Below, piece by piece: positions 9,299-18,669 of a stretch of 64,000 nt of DNA. The notes beneath the pieces were generated by a model, which was not told where the DNA came from, made no database searches, and saw nothing but the letters and a program-made list of their open reading frames with translations. The translations under genes were made by a program, and so were the position numbers. The stretch is taken from the NCBI GenBank assembly GCA_015061805.1, contig SUVV01000005.1, positions 1-64,000 on the forward strand. Reading direction: 5' to 3'. Every line of letters begins with the position of its first letter. Within the stretch, counting starts at the first letter, position 1. The DNA comes from Lentisphaerota bacterium (lineage in GTDB: Bacteria; Verrucomicrobiota; Lentisphaeria; Victivallales; Victivallaceae).

Positions 9299-11449
9299 TC
9301 ATTCATTCTTTGACGATTCATTTTTTTCACCGGCATTCTGACCGTCGATCACCGAACCGTCATCCGCCCGGTTGCGGTTGATACGGCGAAGTGATCTAAA
9401 CAGATCGATCACATCAAAGATACCCCCGATAAGGAACCAGGTCGTACAGATCAGTGCCAAAATCAAAGTGATATAAATTTTACTGTGCCACAGCATCATC
9501 CAACCGTTACGGGAAACACCGGATTCAAAGAAGCCATTCTCCCAGTGACCATTGATAAAATGCAGTGAGGTATAGACGATAAAGATGATGAACCAACCGA
9601 TCGTCCAGGCGATCGCCGCACCGTAGATAATTTTGTCTCCCACAGTAAATTCCCTGGTGATTCCGAGGCGGGAAGCCAGCCAACTGACCTTGACGGTACG
9701 GTCGACGTGTTCGTTGGCAGTATCGTATTCACCGCGGTGCAGCATCTTGTTCAAGTTGAAATCGGGCAGTTTCAACAGCCAGTGCTGAATAAGCGAGATC
9801 AACACATAAAGCACGGCACAGCAACTGATGGCAATAAATCCGACATACTGTCCGTTGATGGGGAATTTCGCCAGAGTTTCCGCACTCCAATTGAGATCAA
9901 AAGTCCGGTTGAGCCAGGCGCCGAAATGAATGTTCCAACGGTCATTGTTCCAAATCTGCTGCAGGACGATCCCGGTGGTGGCGATTCCGGCACCGACGAT
10001 ATAACTCGTCCATGCGGCAAGGGTAGTACCTTTTTTCCAATACAGACCGCCGATGATCGCCGCTCCTGCCCCGGAAACGATCGCACCGGTGATGGCAAAA
10101 AAGAGGAAGACATATTCAGTCTGACGGTAGAAGTAACTGAACAACCAGGCGAATACCGCCACGCCTACCACCGATAAACGCAGTGCCCAGATGTGCTGCT
10201 TCGGAGTAAACGGCTTTTTGCGGAACGGCATGATGACATCCTGAATAAAGATGCTGCCCCAGCTGTGCATGTAAGTATCATCGGTCGAAAGCATCGCCGC
10301 AAACATTACCGCAACAAACAATCCGAGCAGACCGTTGGGCATGATAAGCGAAAGTCCGGTCGGCACCAACCCCTGTTCCCGCAACTGCGGATTTTCAGTT
10401 TTCGCCAGAGTTTCGGTGATGACATTGGCAAGATCGGTAAAATCCGGATGCTTCATGATCACGATCAGCGCCAACGGGAAAAGCATGATCATCAATCCCT
10501 GCGCCAGCGAACGCCAGGTGGCAAGGATACCTGCCATCTTGCTTTCATGGGGAGATTTGGCGGCGGCGGCATAACCCATGCCGCCCTGCCAGGAACCGCT
10601 GGAATAGATCGTCCCCAAAATACCGATGAGGAAGTACCAGTAATTGAAATCTTTGATCTTTCCGGCATCAAATGGATTGATCTGCGATATCCCGTGGGTG
10701 TCGATCAGCGAGGCTTCGATCTGCTCCCAGGAAACATATCCGCCGGAGACATCCCAGTTGCCGAGTTTGAAAATGAACAGAATAAATACGATAAAACAGG
10801 CATTGCAGAATACCCCCTGCACAAAATCAGTCACCATGATCGCAATCTGACCGCCGCAGGTGGCAAAGAACATTCCCATTCCGATAGCGATGGTCAGCAA
10901 CACCGCGTAGACATCCCAGTTGATGCCCCACAACTGGTAATATTGCGGCAAGCGGCAGAAAAACATGAAAAAACGGACACTTACCGCCGGAAAAATACCG
11001 TAATTCACCACCCCGGAAATAAAGGTGATCATTCCGGCGCCGATACGGAAGCGGCGGCTGTAACGGACTTCGTAAAACTGTGCCAGCGTGAAACAGCGGG
11101 TCTCCCGTAAACGGTAAGTCACCCACGCCACCAGTGACAGAATCAAACCGATGGGAGCGGTGAGCATTGCCCACCAGGTCGAAGCGAAGCCCGCTTTGTA
11201 AAACAATTCAAAGGTGGCGACCGAATTCACCACCGCAAATCCGGCGATACCGCGGCTTATGCTCAACATGTAGCGCCCGGCGCACCGGCTCGCCGCCAGA
11301 AAATCCGCCGCACTTTGCATATAGCGGTTGCAATACATCAGAATTCCGATCAGCAATAATATCATCGCACCGACGATCGACCAGTCGAACCAGGTCATGC
11401 CCTGATTGACTTTTACTACCGAAGCCAAAAACATATCCATTATCCACAC
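9299..11449 (-). CDS. sodium:solute symporter family protein
   Basis: 716 aa, multiple TM helices; ADFLAASRCAGRYMLSISRGIAGF and GSWQGGMGYAAAAKSPHESKMAG typical of the SSS superfamily. Confidence 0.85.
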   Translation of the reverse strand: MWIMDMFLASVVKVNQGMTWFDWSIVGAMILLLIGILMYCNRYMQSAADFLAASRCAGRYMLSISRGIAGFAVVNSVATFELFYKAGFASTWWAMLTAPIGLILSLVAWVTYRLRETRCFTLAQFYEVRYSRRFRIGAGMITFISGVVNYGIFPAVSVRFFMFFCRLPQYYQLWGINWDVYAVLLTIAIGMGMFFATCGGQIAIMVTDFVQGVFCNACFIVFILFIFKLGNWDVSGGYVSWEQIEASLIDTHGISQINPFDAGKIKDFNYWYFLIGILGTIYSSGSWQGGMGYAAAAKSPHESKMAGILATWRSLAQGLMIMLFPLALIVIMKHPDFTDLANVITETLAKTENPQLREQGLVPTGLSLIMPNGLLGLFVAVMFAAMLSTDDTYMHSWGSIFIQDVIMPFRKKPFTPKQHIWALRLSVVGVAVFAWLFSYFYRQTEYVFLFFAITGAIVSGAGAAIIGGLYWKKGTTLAAWTSYIVGAGIATTGIVLQQIWNNDRWNIHFGAWLNRTFDLNWSAETLAKFPINGQYVGFIAISCCAVLYVLISLIQHWLLKLPDFNLNKMLHRGEYDTANEHVDRTVKVSWLASRLGITREFTVGDKIIYGAAIAWTIGWFIIFIVYTSLHFINGHWENGFFESGVSRNGWMMLWHSKIYITLILALICTTWFLIGGIFDVIDLFRSLRRINRNRADDGSVIDGQNAGEKNESSKNE

Positions 11450-11530
11450 TCCACTTTGAATATAAAAAATTATCAGTATAAAATACTCCTTTTTTCCGGA
11501 ATTATCAAGTTATCTTCCAACTTTTATTGA

Positions 11531-11571
11531 CAAAAAAAACGGGAGTACCGCAATGTTTTGCAGTACCCCCG
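11531..11571 (-). terminator. rho-independent terminator downstream of the SLC13-type permease
   Basis: Minus strand gggggtactgcaaaacattgcggtactcccgttttttttg. Confidence 0.75.
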
Positions 11572-11593
11572 CAGGAAGCTGTTTTGAAGCAGA

Positions 11594-13318
11594 TTACTTT
11601 TTATCTTCAACCGCTTCGGCGATGGTGTTGATCGTCAAAGTATGAACCATCTTACCGGCTTCATCTTTCTTGGAATCAATAGTTCCGTTGACATCAACGA
11701 TCTTACCGGCAAATTTGACAACATCGGCAAGTTTGACATTTTCAGCGCAAACTGCGGTGATCGAACCTTCGCCTTTGGCAGCGACGAGAGCAAGTTTGCT
11801 TCCGGAAACCGTCAGACGGCCTTCGATTTTGACCGCTTTCTGCTTGAACTCTTTACCGGCCTTTTCACTCAAGTGAGAGAATTTCACCTGAGCGACCCGA
11901 TCCGGCATGAACTGGTTCAACATCAGAATACCGGAAATAACAACCGCTCCGGAAACAACGCTGCACAAAAATCCGATCTTAAACCAACGGAAGAAGGTCA
12001 TCCGGGTCGCAGATTTTTTCTCCAGCATACCAAGCGCCACGATATTGGCAGTAGAACCGATCATGGTGATATTTCCACCGAAGCACGCACCGAAGAGAAG
12101 CGCCCACCACAACGGCATATCTTTGATGTTGATCGCCAGCTGTTCGATGACCGGGCAGAATGCCGCAACAAAGATCACGTTGTCAACAAACGCAGAACCG
12201 ATCGCAGACACCGAGAAGATGAAGGGAACGAGGGTGGAAACTTCAGTACCGGCAATACCGGCAAAGAACTTCGCCATGACCTGGTCGACACCGGTGAATT
12301 CCAGAGTACCGGCGATCGCAAAGAGGAGCATGAAGAAGATCAATGTCCACCAGTCGACCTCTTTTTCCACATAGTAGCGGGCGCGGCCGGGCTTGCAGAT
12401 CATAACGATTCCGGAGCAGACCAGCGGAGCGACCAGCAGAACGCTGTTGGGGCTGAGCTGGAAAGCATCTTCCAACTGATGGTGGGAAGCAATGGCACAG
12501 GTGGTAAGGATGAGCAGAGTCAATCCCGCCTTGTAAGGAACTTTGACCGTCGGAGCGAGGGTCAGACCCTGCGCCAGACGCTGCTGCAGACGGACGTCAA
12601 ATTCATTGAGATCCTTGCGGTAGCAGAACATGGTCAAACAGGTGACGACTGCGAGAGCGACCAGCATCATCGGGAATGCCCAGAGCATGAAGTCGCCGAA
12701 ACTCAGCATCGCCTTGGTACCGATATAGATACCGACCGGGTTACCCATCATGGTACCGGCACTTCCGACGTTGGTGCAGAGCACCGAAATCAGAATATAG
12801 GGAGTGGGATTGAGTTTCAAACGGTCGCAGACCTGAAAGATCAGAGTACTGACAAAGATGATACTGGTGACTTCGTCAACGGCACAGGCGAGCAGAGAGG
12901 AAGCAACAGCAGTTACAGCAATGAATTTTCTGCCGGTAAGATTGGGCATGGCAACGATCAACTGAACGATCCAGGTAAAGAAACCGAGGTCGCGCAGAGC
13001 GCCGACAATGATCATCATACCGACAAGGAAAAGAATAACCTCCAGCGAACTGGATTCGACGAACTGGGCAATATTCAGACTGTTGCTGAAAATCAGCACG
13101 GCAATTCCCAGAAAGGCGATGGCAAGACGGAACGTCCAGAAGAACAGAGTTCCGAAGATGATCGCAATAAAAACCGAACAGGCGATGGACTGTTTGACAT
13201 CCAGCGCGCCGCTGTAAACACCGCCGAAACCGACACAGCAGGCGGCGGCGATCATAACGCCGAAGCGCCAGAGCATTCCGGTCAACGGCATTTTTACGGT
13301 TGAACTTTCACTTTCCAT
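11594..13318 (-). CDS. SLC13/ArsB/NhaD-type anion permease with soluble C-terminal tail
   Basis: Ion-transporter topology; SLLACAVDEVTSIIFVSTL, NVGSAGTMMGNPVGIYIG, GNITMIGSTANIVALGMLEK; tail of about 95 aa after the last TM. Confidence 0.85.
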   Translation of the reverse strand: MESESSTVKMPLTGMLWRFGVMIAAACCVGFGGVYSGALDVKQSIACSVFIAIIFGTLFFWTFRLAIAFLGIAVLIFSNSLNIAQFVESSSLEVILFLVGMMIIVGALRDLGFFTWIVQLIVAMPNLTGRKFIAVTAVASSLLACAVDEVTSIIFVSTLIFQVCDRLKLNPTPYILISVLCTNVGSAGTMMGNPVGIYIGTKAMLSFGDFMLWAFPMMLVALAVVTCLTMFCYRKDLNEFDVRLQQRLAQGLTLAPTVKVPYKAGLTLLILTTCAIASHHQLEDAFQLSPNSVLLVAPLVCSGIVMICKPGRARYYVEKEVDWWTLIFFMLLFAIAGTLEFTGVDQVMAKFFAGIAGTEVSTLVPFIFSVSAIGSAFVDNVIFVAAFCPVIEQLAINIKDMPLWWALLFGACFGGNITMIGSTANIVALGMLEKKSATRMTFFRWFKIGFLCSVVSGAVVISGILMLNQFMPDRVAQVKFSHLSEKAGKEFKQKAVKIEGRLTVSGSKLALVAAKGEGSITAVCAENVKLADVVKFAGKIVDVNGTIDSKKDEAGKMVHTLTINTIAEAVEDKK

Positions 13319-13340
13319 TTTCTATAAACTCCCCGGACAA

Positions 13341-14261
13341 TTATTCCCAGAACAATCTGGCACAAAATGATTTCAATTCAACGATACCGGCATATTTTCC
13401 ATTGTTGGTGATCATCAACTGGGAAACTTTATCCACAAGGAAAAGTTTGGCAAGTTGCACCGCAGGCACGTCGGCTTCAACAGTAATAAAATCTTCCCGC
13501 ATCACGTCGGCAACTTTATTCTCTTCGGCGGTCTTGAGCATTTCAGCGAAAGGCTGGAACTGATAGATCGGGGTGAGATTTTCCATCCACAGCAGATGTT
13601 TGGGCAGACTGTAGCGGAGCAGATCGGTCAAAGCCAGCACGCCGCGGAGGTCACCGCTGTTGTCCAGCACCGGAAGTTCTTCGCTTTTGGTGGTGGCAAA
13701 GGTGCGGATGGCATGGCCGAGAGTGTCGGTTTCCAGCAGGACAGCCGGGGCTTCGGACATAACATCGGCGGCATGGAGATAGACCGGAAGGTCATCTTCG
13801 CCTTCGGCGTTGCACAGCGCAGTGAAAAATCCGGAGGAATCAGCGATATTCGCCAGAGTTTCCAGCCGTTTGCCGTCGGCAAAGACCGAACTCAAAGCGG
13901 CAAGGATCTGCAAGTGAAGATTGGGTTCATCCTGCGGAGTCAGCATCAGCACGGTCATAATGACCTTGCTGCCGTTGACCGTAATACCGTTGGGAGTGCT
14001 GGCGACGGCGACCAACGGGAAAGGCAATCCGGCAATACGGGCATGAGGGACAGCCAATCCGGGGGCAACGACAGTCGAGAACATGGATTCACGGGCTCGG
14101 ACTTCATCTCCGGCGTTTTTGATGTCGAGTTTGGGATAATGCCGGTTCAGCGCCTCGAGCAGTTTGCAGAGAACCGCTTCCGCATCCGCCGCGTCAACAT
14201 TGCAGAGAATGTTGTTTATCGACAGATAGTCGGAAAACTTCTGTTTATTGATCTCTTCCAT
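13341..14261 (-). CDS. PTS EIIA (type 2/PtsN-like) domain fused to a CBS-domain pair
   Basis: MEEINKQKFSDYLSINNILCNVDAADAEAVLCKLLEAL...TVVAPGLAVPHARI (EIIA His motif); C-terminal half VMSEAPAVLLETDTLGHAIRTFATTKSEELPVLDNSGDLRGVLALTDLL is CBS-like. Confidence 0.88.
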   Translation of the reverse strand: MEEINKQKFSDYLSINNILCNVDAADAEAVLCKLLEALNRHYPKLDIKNAGDEVRARESMFSTVVAPGLAVPHARIAGLPFPLVAVASTPNGITVNGSKVIMTVLMLTPQDEPNLHLQILAALSSVFADGKRLETLANIADSSGFFTALCNAEGEDDLPVYLHAADVMSEAPAVLLETDTLGHAIRTFATTKSEELPVLDNSGDLRGVLALTDLLRYSLPKHLLWMENLTPIYQFQPFAEMLKTAEENKVADVMREDFITVEADVPAVQLAKLFLVDKVSQLMITNNGKYAGIVELKSFCARLFWE

Positions 14262-14425
14262 AAAAAAAACCCTTTCCAATAGTTCATTTGGAAGCAACTT
14301 TTTTGAAATCCGCATAATATAACACCAAAGGTAAACTAAATCAAGCAAGAAAGATTACCAAAAAGTTATTTTTCTCAAATATTGTCAAAAAATAACATTT
14401 GATGGGAATGTTGGCAAAACAATGC

Positions 14426-14945
14426 GGCTTGCTGACTTGGCGCGTTGATGTGGGAGTTTTGGGAGATTGTGGGAGGGGTTGGGAGAGAGTTAAATTACGG
14501 GCAACGTACCCTTTGCGGGCAGTTGGAGCAACGCGGCTTGACGGGCTTGCAAACAGTGTGGGCTTGCTGACTTGGCGCGTTGGGGTGGGAAGGTTTGGGA
14601 GATTGTGGGAGGGGTTGGGAGAGGGTTAAATTACGGGCAACGTCCCCTTTGCGGGCTGTTGGAGCAACGCGGCTTGACGGGGTTGCGAACAGCGTGGGCT
14701 TGCTGACTTGGCGCGTTGGGGTGGGAAGGTTTGGGAGATTGTGGGAGGGGTTGGGAGAGGGTTAAATTACGGGCAACGTACCCTTTGCGGGCTGTTGGAG
14801 CAACGCGGCTTGACGGGGTTGCGAACAGCGTGGGCTTGCTGACTTGGCACTTTGAGGTGGGAGGGATGGGAGAGTATGGGAAGTTTTGAGAGATTTTGAG
14901 AGGGCGTAAAATTACGGGCAACCTACCCTTCGCGGGCAGTTGGAG
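14426..14945. repeat. 136-bp tandem repeat, about 4 copies
   Basis: ggcttgctgacttgg... starts at 14426, 14561, 14697 and 14833 (spacing 135/136/136) with near-identical unit sequence. Confidence 0.93.
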
Positions 14946-15006
14946 CAAAGCTGTTTGAGGTCTGCAGTTGTCCGTCAAATACCGCTCCAATCAGAGCGCT
15001 GCAAGT

Positions 15007-15082
15007 GCGCCAGCCATAAGCCGCCGTCAGGCGGAAAAAACACTACCTCTCGCCTGTTGGGCGTCAGCCCAACGATTGGCGC
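15007..15082. repeat. three-way-junction inverted-repeat element, copy 1
   Basis: Outer gcgcca/tggcgc enclosing ccgcc-gtca-ggcgg and gttgggc-gtca-gcccaac. Confidence 0.75.
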
Positions 15083-15234
15083 GGCTCCAAGAAACGTCAT
15101 AGGGCGGATGGATCGTGCGGCAAGGTCGCCGGCAAGTCAAGGCGGCGGTGAGGGCGTGGACTTATGTCCTCAACCGAATCCGACGTCCGATGACTTGCCA
15201 AGAGATTGCCCGCGAGCCGCCGCCCCGGCAATCA

Positions 15235-15538
15235 CCCGGAATCAGGAGCGATATCGCACAGCCGGGCGCGTTTTGCCGAGGAGTCCGCGAGGGGAGTGGA
15301 CTTGTGTCCTCGACCCGAGCGGCGACGACCGCAAGGCGCGCCAGTCATAAGCCGCCATCAGGCGGCGATACAACAATACTACCTCTCGCCTGCCGGGCGA
15401 ACAGCCCGGCGACTGGCGCAAAACAAGCCGCCCGGAATCAGGAGCGATATCGCACAGCCGGGCGCGTTTTGTCGAGGAGTCCGCGAGGGGAGTGGACTTT
15501 TGTCCTCGACCCGAGCGGCGACGACCGCAAGGCGCGCC
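15235..15538. repeat. direct duplication with 196-bp offset
   Basis: cccggaatcaggagcgatatcgcacagccgggcgcgttttg.cgaggagtccgcgaggggagtggactt.tgtcctcgacccgagcggcgacgaccgcaaggcgcgcc at 15235 and again at 15431. Confidence 0.9.
15338..15419. repeat. three-way-junction inverted-repeat element, copy 2
   Basis: Outer gcgccagtc/gactggcgc enclosing ccgcc-atca-ggcgg and gccgggc-gaaca-gcccggc. Confidence 0.8.
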
Positions 15539-15565
15539 CCGGCAAAGCGAGATCGCTCCGTGATC

Positions 15566-16714
15566 TCACCATTCGGCGACAACACCGTCGGGGGTGCGCC
15601 AGATGGGATTTTTCCAGGAATGACCGACAGCAGCGGCTTCTCTGACTCTGGCTTCATTGACTTCGATACCCAGACCGGGCAGTTCATTGCGATAAACGAA
15701 ACCGTCTTTGTATTCAAACACGGTGGGATCGGCGAGATAGTCCAGAAGATCGGCGCCCTGATTGTAGTGGATGCCGAGGGATTGTTCCTGAATAACGGCG
15801 TTGGGAGTACACCAGTCGAGCTGCAGACTGGCGGCGAGAGCGATGGGGCCGAGGGGACAGTGGGGGGCAACGGCGACATCGTAACACTCAGCCATGGCGG
15901 CGATTTTGCGGACTTCAAAGATACCACCGGCGTGACAGAGGTCAGGCTGGATGATATCGGCGATGCCGCGGGTGATGATATCTTTGAACCCCCAGCGCAT
16001 AAAATTGCGTTCGCCGGTGGCGATGGGGGTGGAGATGTGGTGGCGGAGTTCGGCGAAAGCCTCGATATTTTCGATAAGGACGGGTTCTTCGATGAACATG
16101 AGATGGTAGGGTTCAAGTTCCTTCATCAGCACCCGTGCCATCGCCTGATGGACGCGTCCATGGAAATCGACTGCGATGCCGAAGTTTTCTCCGCAGGCTT
16201 CGCGGATGGCGGCGACCCGCTGAACAGCGGCGGTGACTTTGCTCCAGGAGTCGATATAATCCATTTCGGCAGTACCGTTCATCTTGACGGCATTGTAGCC
16301 CTGTTCGGCTTTTTCGGTCGCAGCGGCGGCGGTATCATCGGGACGGTCGCCGCCGATCCAGCAGTAGACCTGAATTTTGTCGCGGACAGAACCGCCGAGG
16401 AGTTCATACACGGGGACATTGAGAGCTTTGCCTTTGATATCCCAGAGAGTTTGTTCGATACCGGAGATGGCACTGGAAAGAATAGGGCCGCCGCGATAGA
16501 ATCCGCCGCGATAGAGGGTCTGGACGATATCTTCGATCTGGAAAGGGTCGCGTCCGATGAGATAGGGAGCAAGTTCATTGACGGCGGCTTCGACAGTATC
16601 GGCTCTGCCTTCGATAACAGGTTCACCCCATCCGCAGATGCCTTCATCGGTCATCGTTTTGAGGAAAAGCCAGCGGGGGGCAACCTTAAAGAGTTCAAGA
16701 GAAGTGATTTTCAT
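15566..16714 (-). CDS. dgoD: D-galactonate dehydratase / mandelate racemase-muconate lactonizing enzyme family
   Basis: [101 protein letters not shown]. Confidence 0.88.
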   Translation of the reverse strand: MKITSLELFKVAPRWLFLKTMTDEGICGWGEPVIEGRADTVEAAVNELAPYLIGRDPFQIEDIVQTLYRGGFYRGGPILSSAISGIEQTLWDIKGKALNVPVYELLGGSVRDKIQVYCWIGGDRPDDTAAAATEKAEQGYNAVKMNGTAEMDYIDSWSKVTAAVQRVAAIREACGENFGIAVDFHGRVHQAMARVLMKELEPYHLMFIEEPVLIENIEAFAELRHHISTPIATGERNFMRWGFKDIITRGIADIIQPDLCHAGGIFEVRKIAAMAECYDVAVAPHCPLGPIALAASLQLDWCTPNAVIQEQSLGIHYNQGADLLDYLADPTVFEYKDGFVYRNELPGLGIEVNEARVREAAAVGHSWKNPIWRTPDGVVAEW

Positions 16715-16732
16715 AATAAGTGACTCCGTAAA

Positions 16733-17341
16733 TTATTTGACAGCATTGACAATCTTTTTTGCAGCGGCTTCAACTTCGGCGGCACTGCGGCCGGGGGTGT
16801 AGATGGCAGAACCGATACCGACTCCGCAACAGAGTTTCATAAATGCCGGGGTATTTTCGGCATTGACTCCGCCGACTGCCATGATCGGCAGTTTGATAAC
16901 GGCTTTAAGGTCTTTGACGTAGGTCGGCCCCAGAATCGCCGGGAAAAGTTTAAGATAATCGGCACCGGCTTTCTGGGCGGTGAAACCTTCACTGGCAGTA
17001 AAAAATCCGGGGATGGAGATCAGACCGCACTTTTTGGTTTCTTTGATGACATCCACGTCGGTATTGGGAGAAATGATGAATTTACCACCGGCGGCGGCGA
17101 CCTTGCGGACATCTTCCGGGGTCAGGACGGTTCCGGCACCGACCATCTGACGATCGCCGCAGTACTTGACAGCGGCGGCGATACTGTTGATGGGATCAGG
17201 TGAATTGAGCGGAATTTCCAGCAAAGTTATCCCGGCAGCGTAGAGCGCGTCGCAAATTGCGGGAACTTCGGGGGTGGTGAGTCCGCGCAGAATGGCGATT
17301 GCGGGACATTGAGTTCTCAATTCTTCAAAACGTGTTTTCAT
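16733..17341 (-). CDS. bifunctional-type KDPG/KHG aldolase family (2-dehydro-3-deoxy-6-phosphogalactonate/gluconate aldolase)
   Basis: CPAIAILRGLTTPEVPAICDALYAAGITLLEIPLNSPDP; GAGTVLTPEDV; GADYLKLFPAILGPTYVKDLKAVIKLPIMAVGGV. Confidence 0.93.
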   Translation of the reverse strand: MKTRFEELRTQCPAIAILRGLTTPEVPAICDALYAAGITLLEIPLNSPDPINSIAAAVKYCGDRQMVGAGTVLTPEDVRKVAAAGGKFIISPNTDVDVIKETKKCGLISIPGFFTASEGFTAQKAGADYLKLFPAILGPTYVKDLKAVIKLPIMAVGGVNAENTPAFMKLCCGVGIGSAIYTPGRSAAEVEAAAKKIVNAVK

Positions 17342-18441
17342 CGCTGTACCCTCCCGGAAGCAGAACCTTTCATAAGAGTTTCAACTTCGGATGCAGTTGT
17401 GTAGTTGTAATCACCGCTGATGGTGTGTTTCAGCGCACTGGAAGCGACCGCGAAACGGATGGCATCGGCAGGCGCAGAATATTTTTCACTGTTGAGCGCA
17501 TAGATAAGTCCGGCGCAGAAAGAGTCGCCGCCGCCGAAGCGGTCAACGATATCTTTGATCTGGTAGGGAGCATAATCGCCGTCGGCGTTGAGCGGAGCGA
17601 AATCGGCAGTTCGGGCAGTACAATCATAGAGCATACCGCCCCAGTTGTTGTGATCGGCAGAGATGCTTTCACGCAGAGTGACAGCGACGAACTTTGCCTT
17701 GGGGAATCGCTGTGACAGTGCAGCTGCGACCTCTTTGTAACCGGCGATGTTGAGAATTCCTGCATCGATGGCGGTATTTGCCGCGTGAATACCGAAAACG
17801 TCGGCGGCATCTTCTTCATTGCCGATAATGATATCGGCGAATCTGACGATTTCTGCCATACAGCGTCCGGCGAGAATATTTTTAGCGGTTCCGGCTTCCC
17901 AGTTCCACAGTTTCTTGCGGTAATTGAGGTCAACGGAAACGGTAATGCCGTTTTCTGAAGCAAATTTCACGGCGGCGAGAGTCGACAGATAAGCGTTGGA
18001 ACTCAACGCCGGAGTGATGCCGGTAACGTGCAGATGAGTGACACCGTCAAGCATGGCGGCAAAATCATAGGCTTCGGGCGGCAGCAGGGAGATCGTCGAA
18101 CCGTCACGGTCATAAACGACATTGGAACCGCGCATATTGGAACCGTGTTCGGCGTAGTAAACCCCCATGCGTCCGAGTTTGTCGAAGTGGATTTTGCTGA
18201 CATCGCATCCCATTCCGCGAAGTTGAGCGGCGAAAGCACGGGCGACCGGGTTGTCCGGAAGCGCAGTCAAATAACGGCTGCATCCGCCGAGCATAGCGAT
18301 CGAAGCGCAGACATTGGCTTCACCGCCGCCGAAAGTGGCTTCAATGGAACCGGGAAAACTTTGAGCAAAACGTTTTTTCCCCGGCGGGCACAAACGCAAC
18401 ATAACCTCACCAAATGCGGCAACACAACTCATAATAACCAA
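17338..18441 (-). CDS. kdgK: PfkB-family sugar kinase, likely 2-keto-3-deoxygluconate kinase
   Basis: AAFGEVMLRLCPPGKKRFAQSFPGSIEATFGGGEANVC; IVDRFGGGDSFCAGLIYAL; 4-nt overlap with the aldolase gene. Confidence 0.88.
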   Translation of the reverse strand: MVIMSCVAAFGEVMLRLCPPGKKRFAQSFPGSIEATFGGGEANVCASIAMLGGCSRYLTALPDNPVARAFAAQLRGMGCDVSKIHFDKLGRMGVYYAEHGSNMRGSNVVYDRDGSTISLLPPEAYDFAAMLDGVTHLHVTGITPALSSNAYLSTLAAVKFASENGITVSVDLNYRKKLWNWEAGTAKNILAGRCMAEIVRFADIIIGNEEDAADVFGIHAANTAIDAGILNIAGYKEVAAALSQRFPKAKFVAVTLRESISADHNNWGGMLYDCTARTADFAPLNADGDYAPYQIKDIVDRFGGGDSFCAGLIYALNSEKYSAPADAIRFAVASSALKHTISGDYNYTTASEVETLMKGSASGRVQR

Positions 18442-18669
18442 ACTCCTGTAACATTTTAGTTAGATCGCAGTTCAATATAGACTCAAAACATTAAAAAAGC
18501 AAGTTTCTGCAAAAATTTTATTCCGGATCAAGTCATGATTTTTTTAACAAACAAAATTATTTTTGAAAAATTTAATTTTTTTTCGATCAGGGTATTGCTT
18601 TTTTCAAAATTTTGAACTATACTTATAGCAAGTCATAAATACCATACTGAAAAACAAAGGGGGTCTGAC

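Noticed and set aside
11642-13303. 553-aa plus-strand ORF
   Set aside because: Antisense shadow of the SLC13-type permease; hydrophilic His/Asp/Gln-rich composition typical of reverse-complemented TM codons.
14426-14945. CRISPR or coding tandem repeat
   Set aside because: 136-bp units are entirely conserved, not a multiple of three, and the short ORFs shift frame between units.
15206-16723. 505-aa plus-strand ORF
   Set aside because: Antisense to dgoD and running through the noncoding repeat island; no domain.
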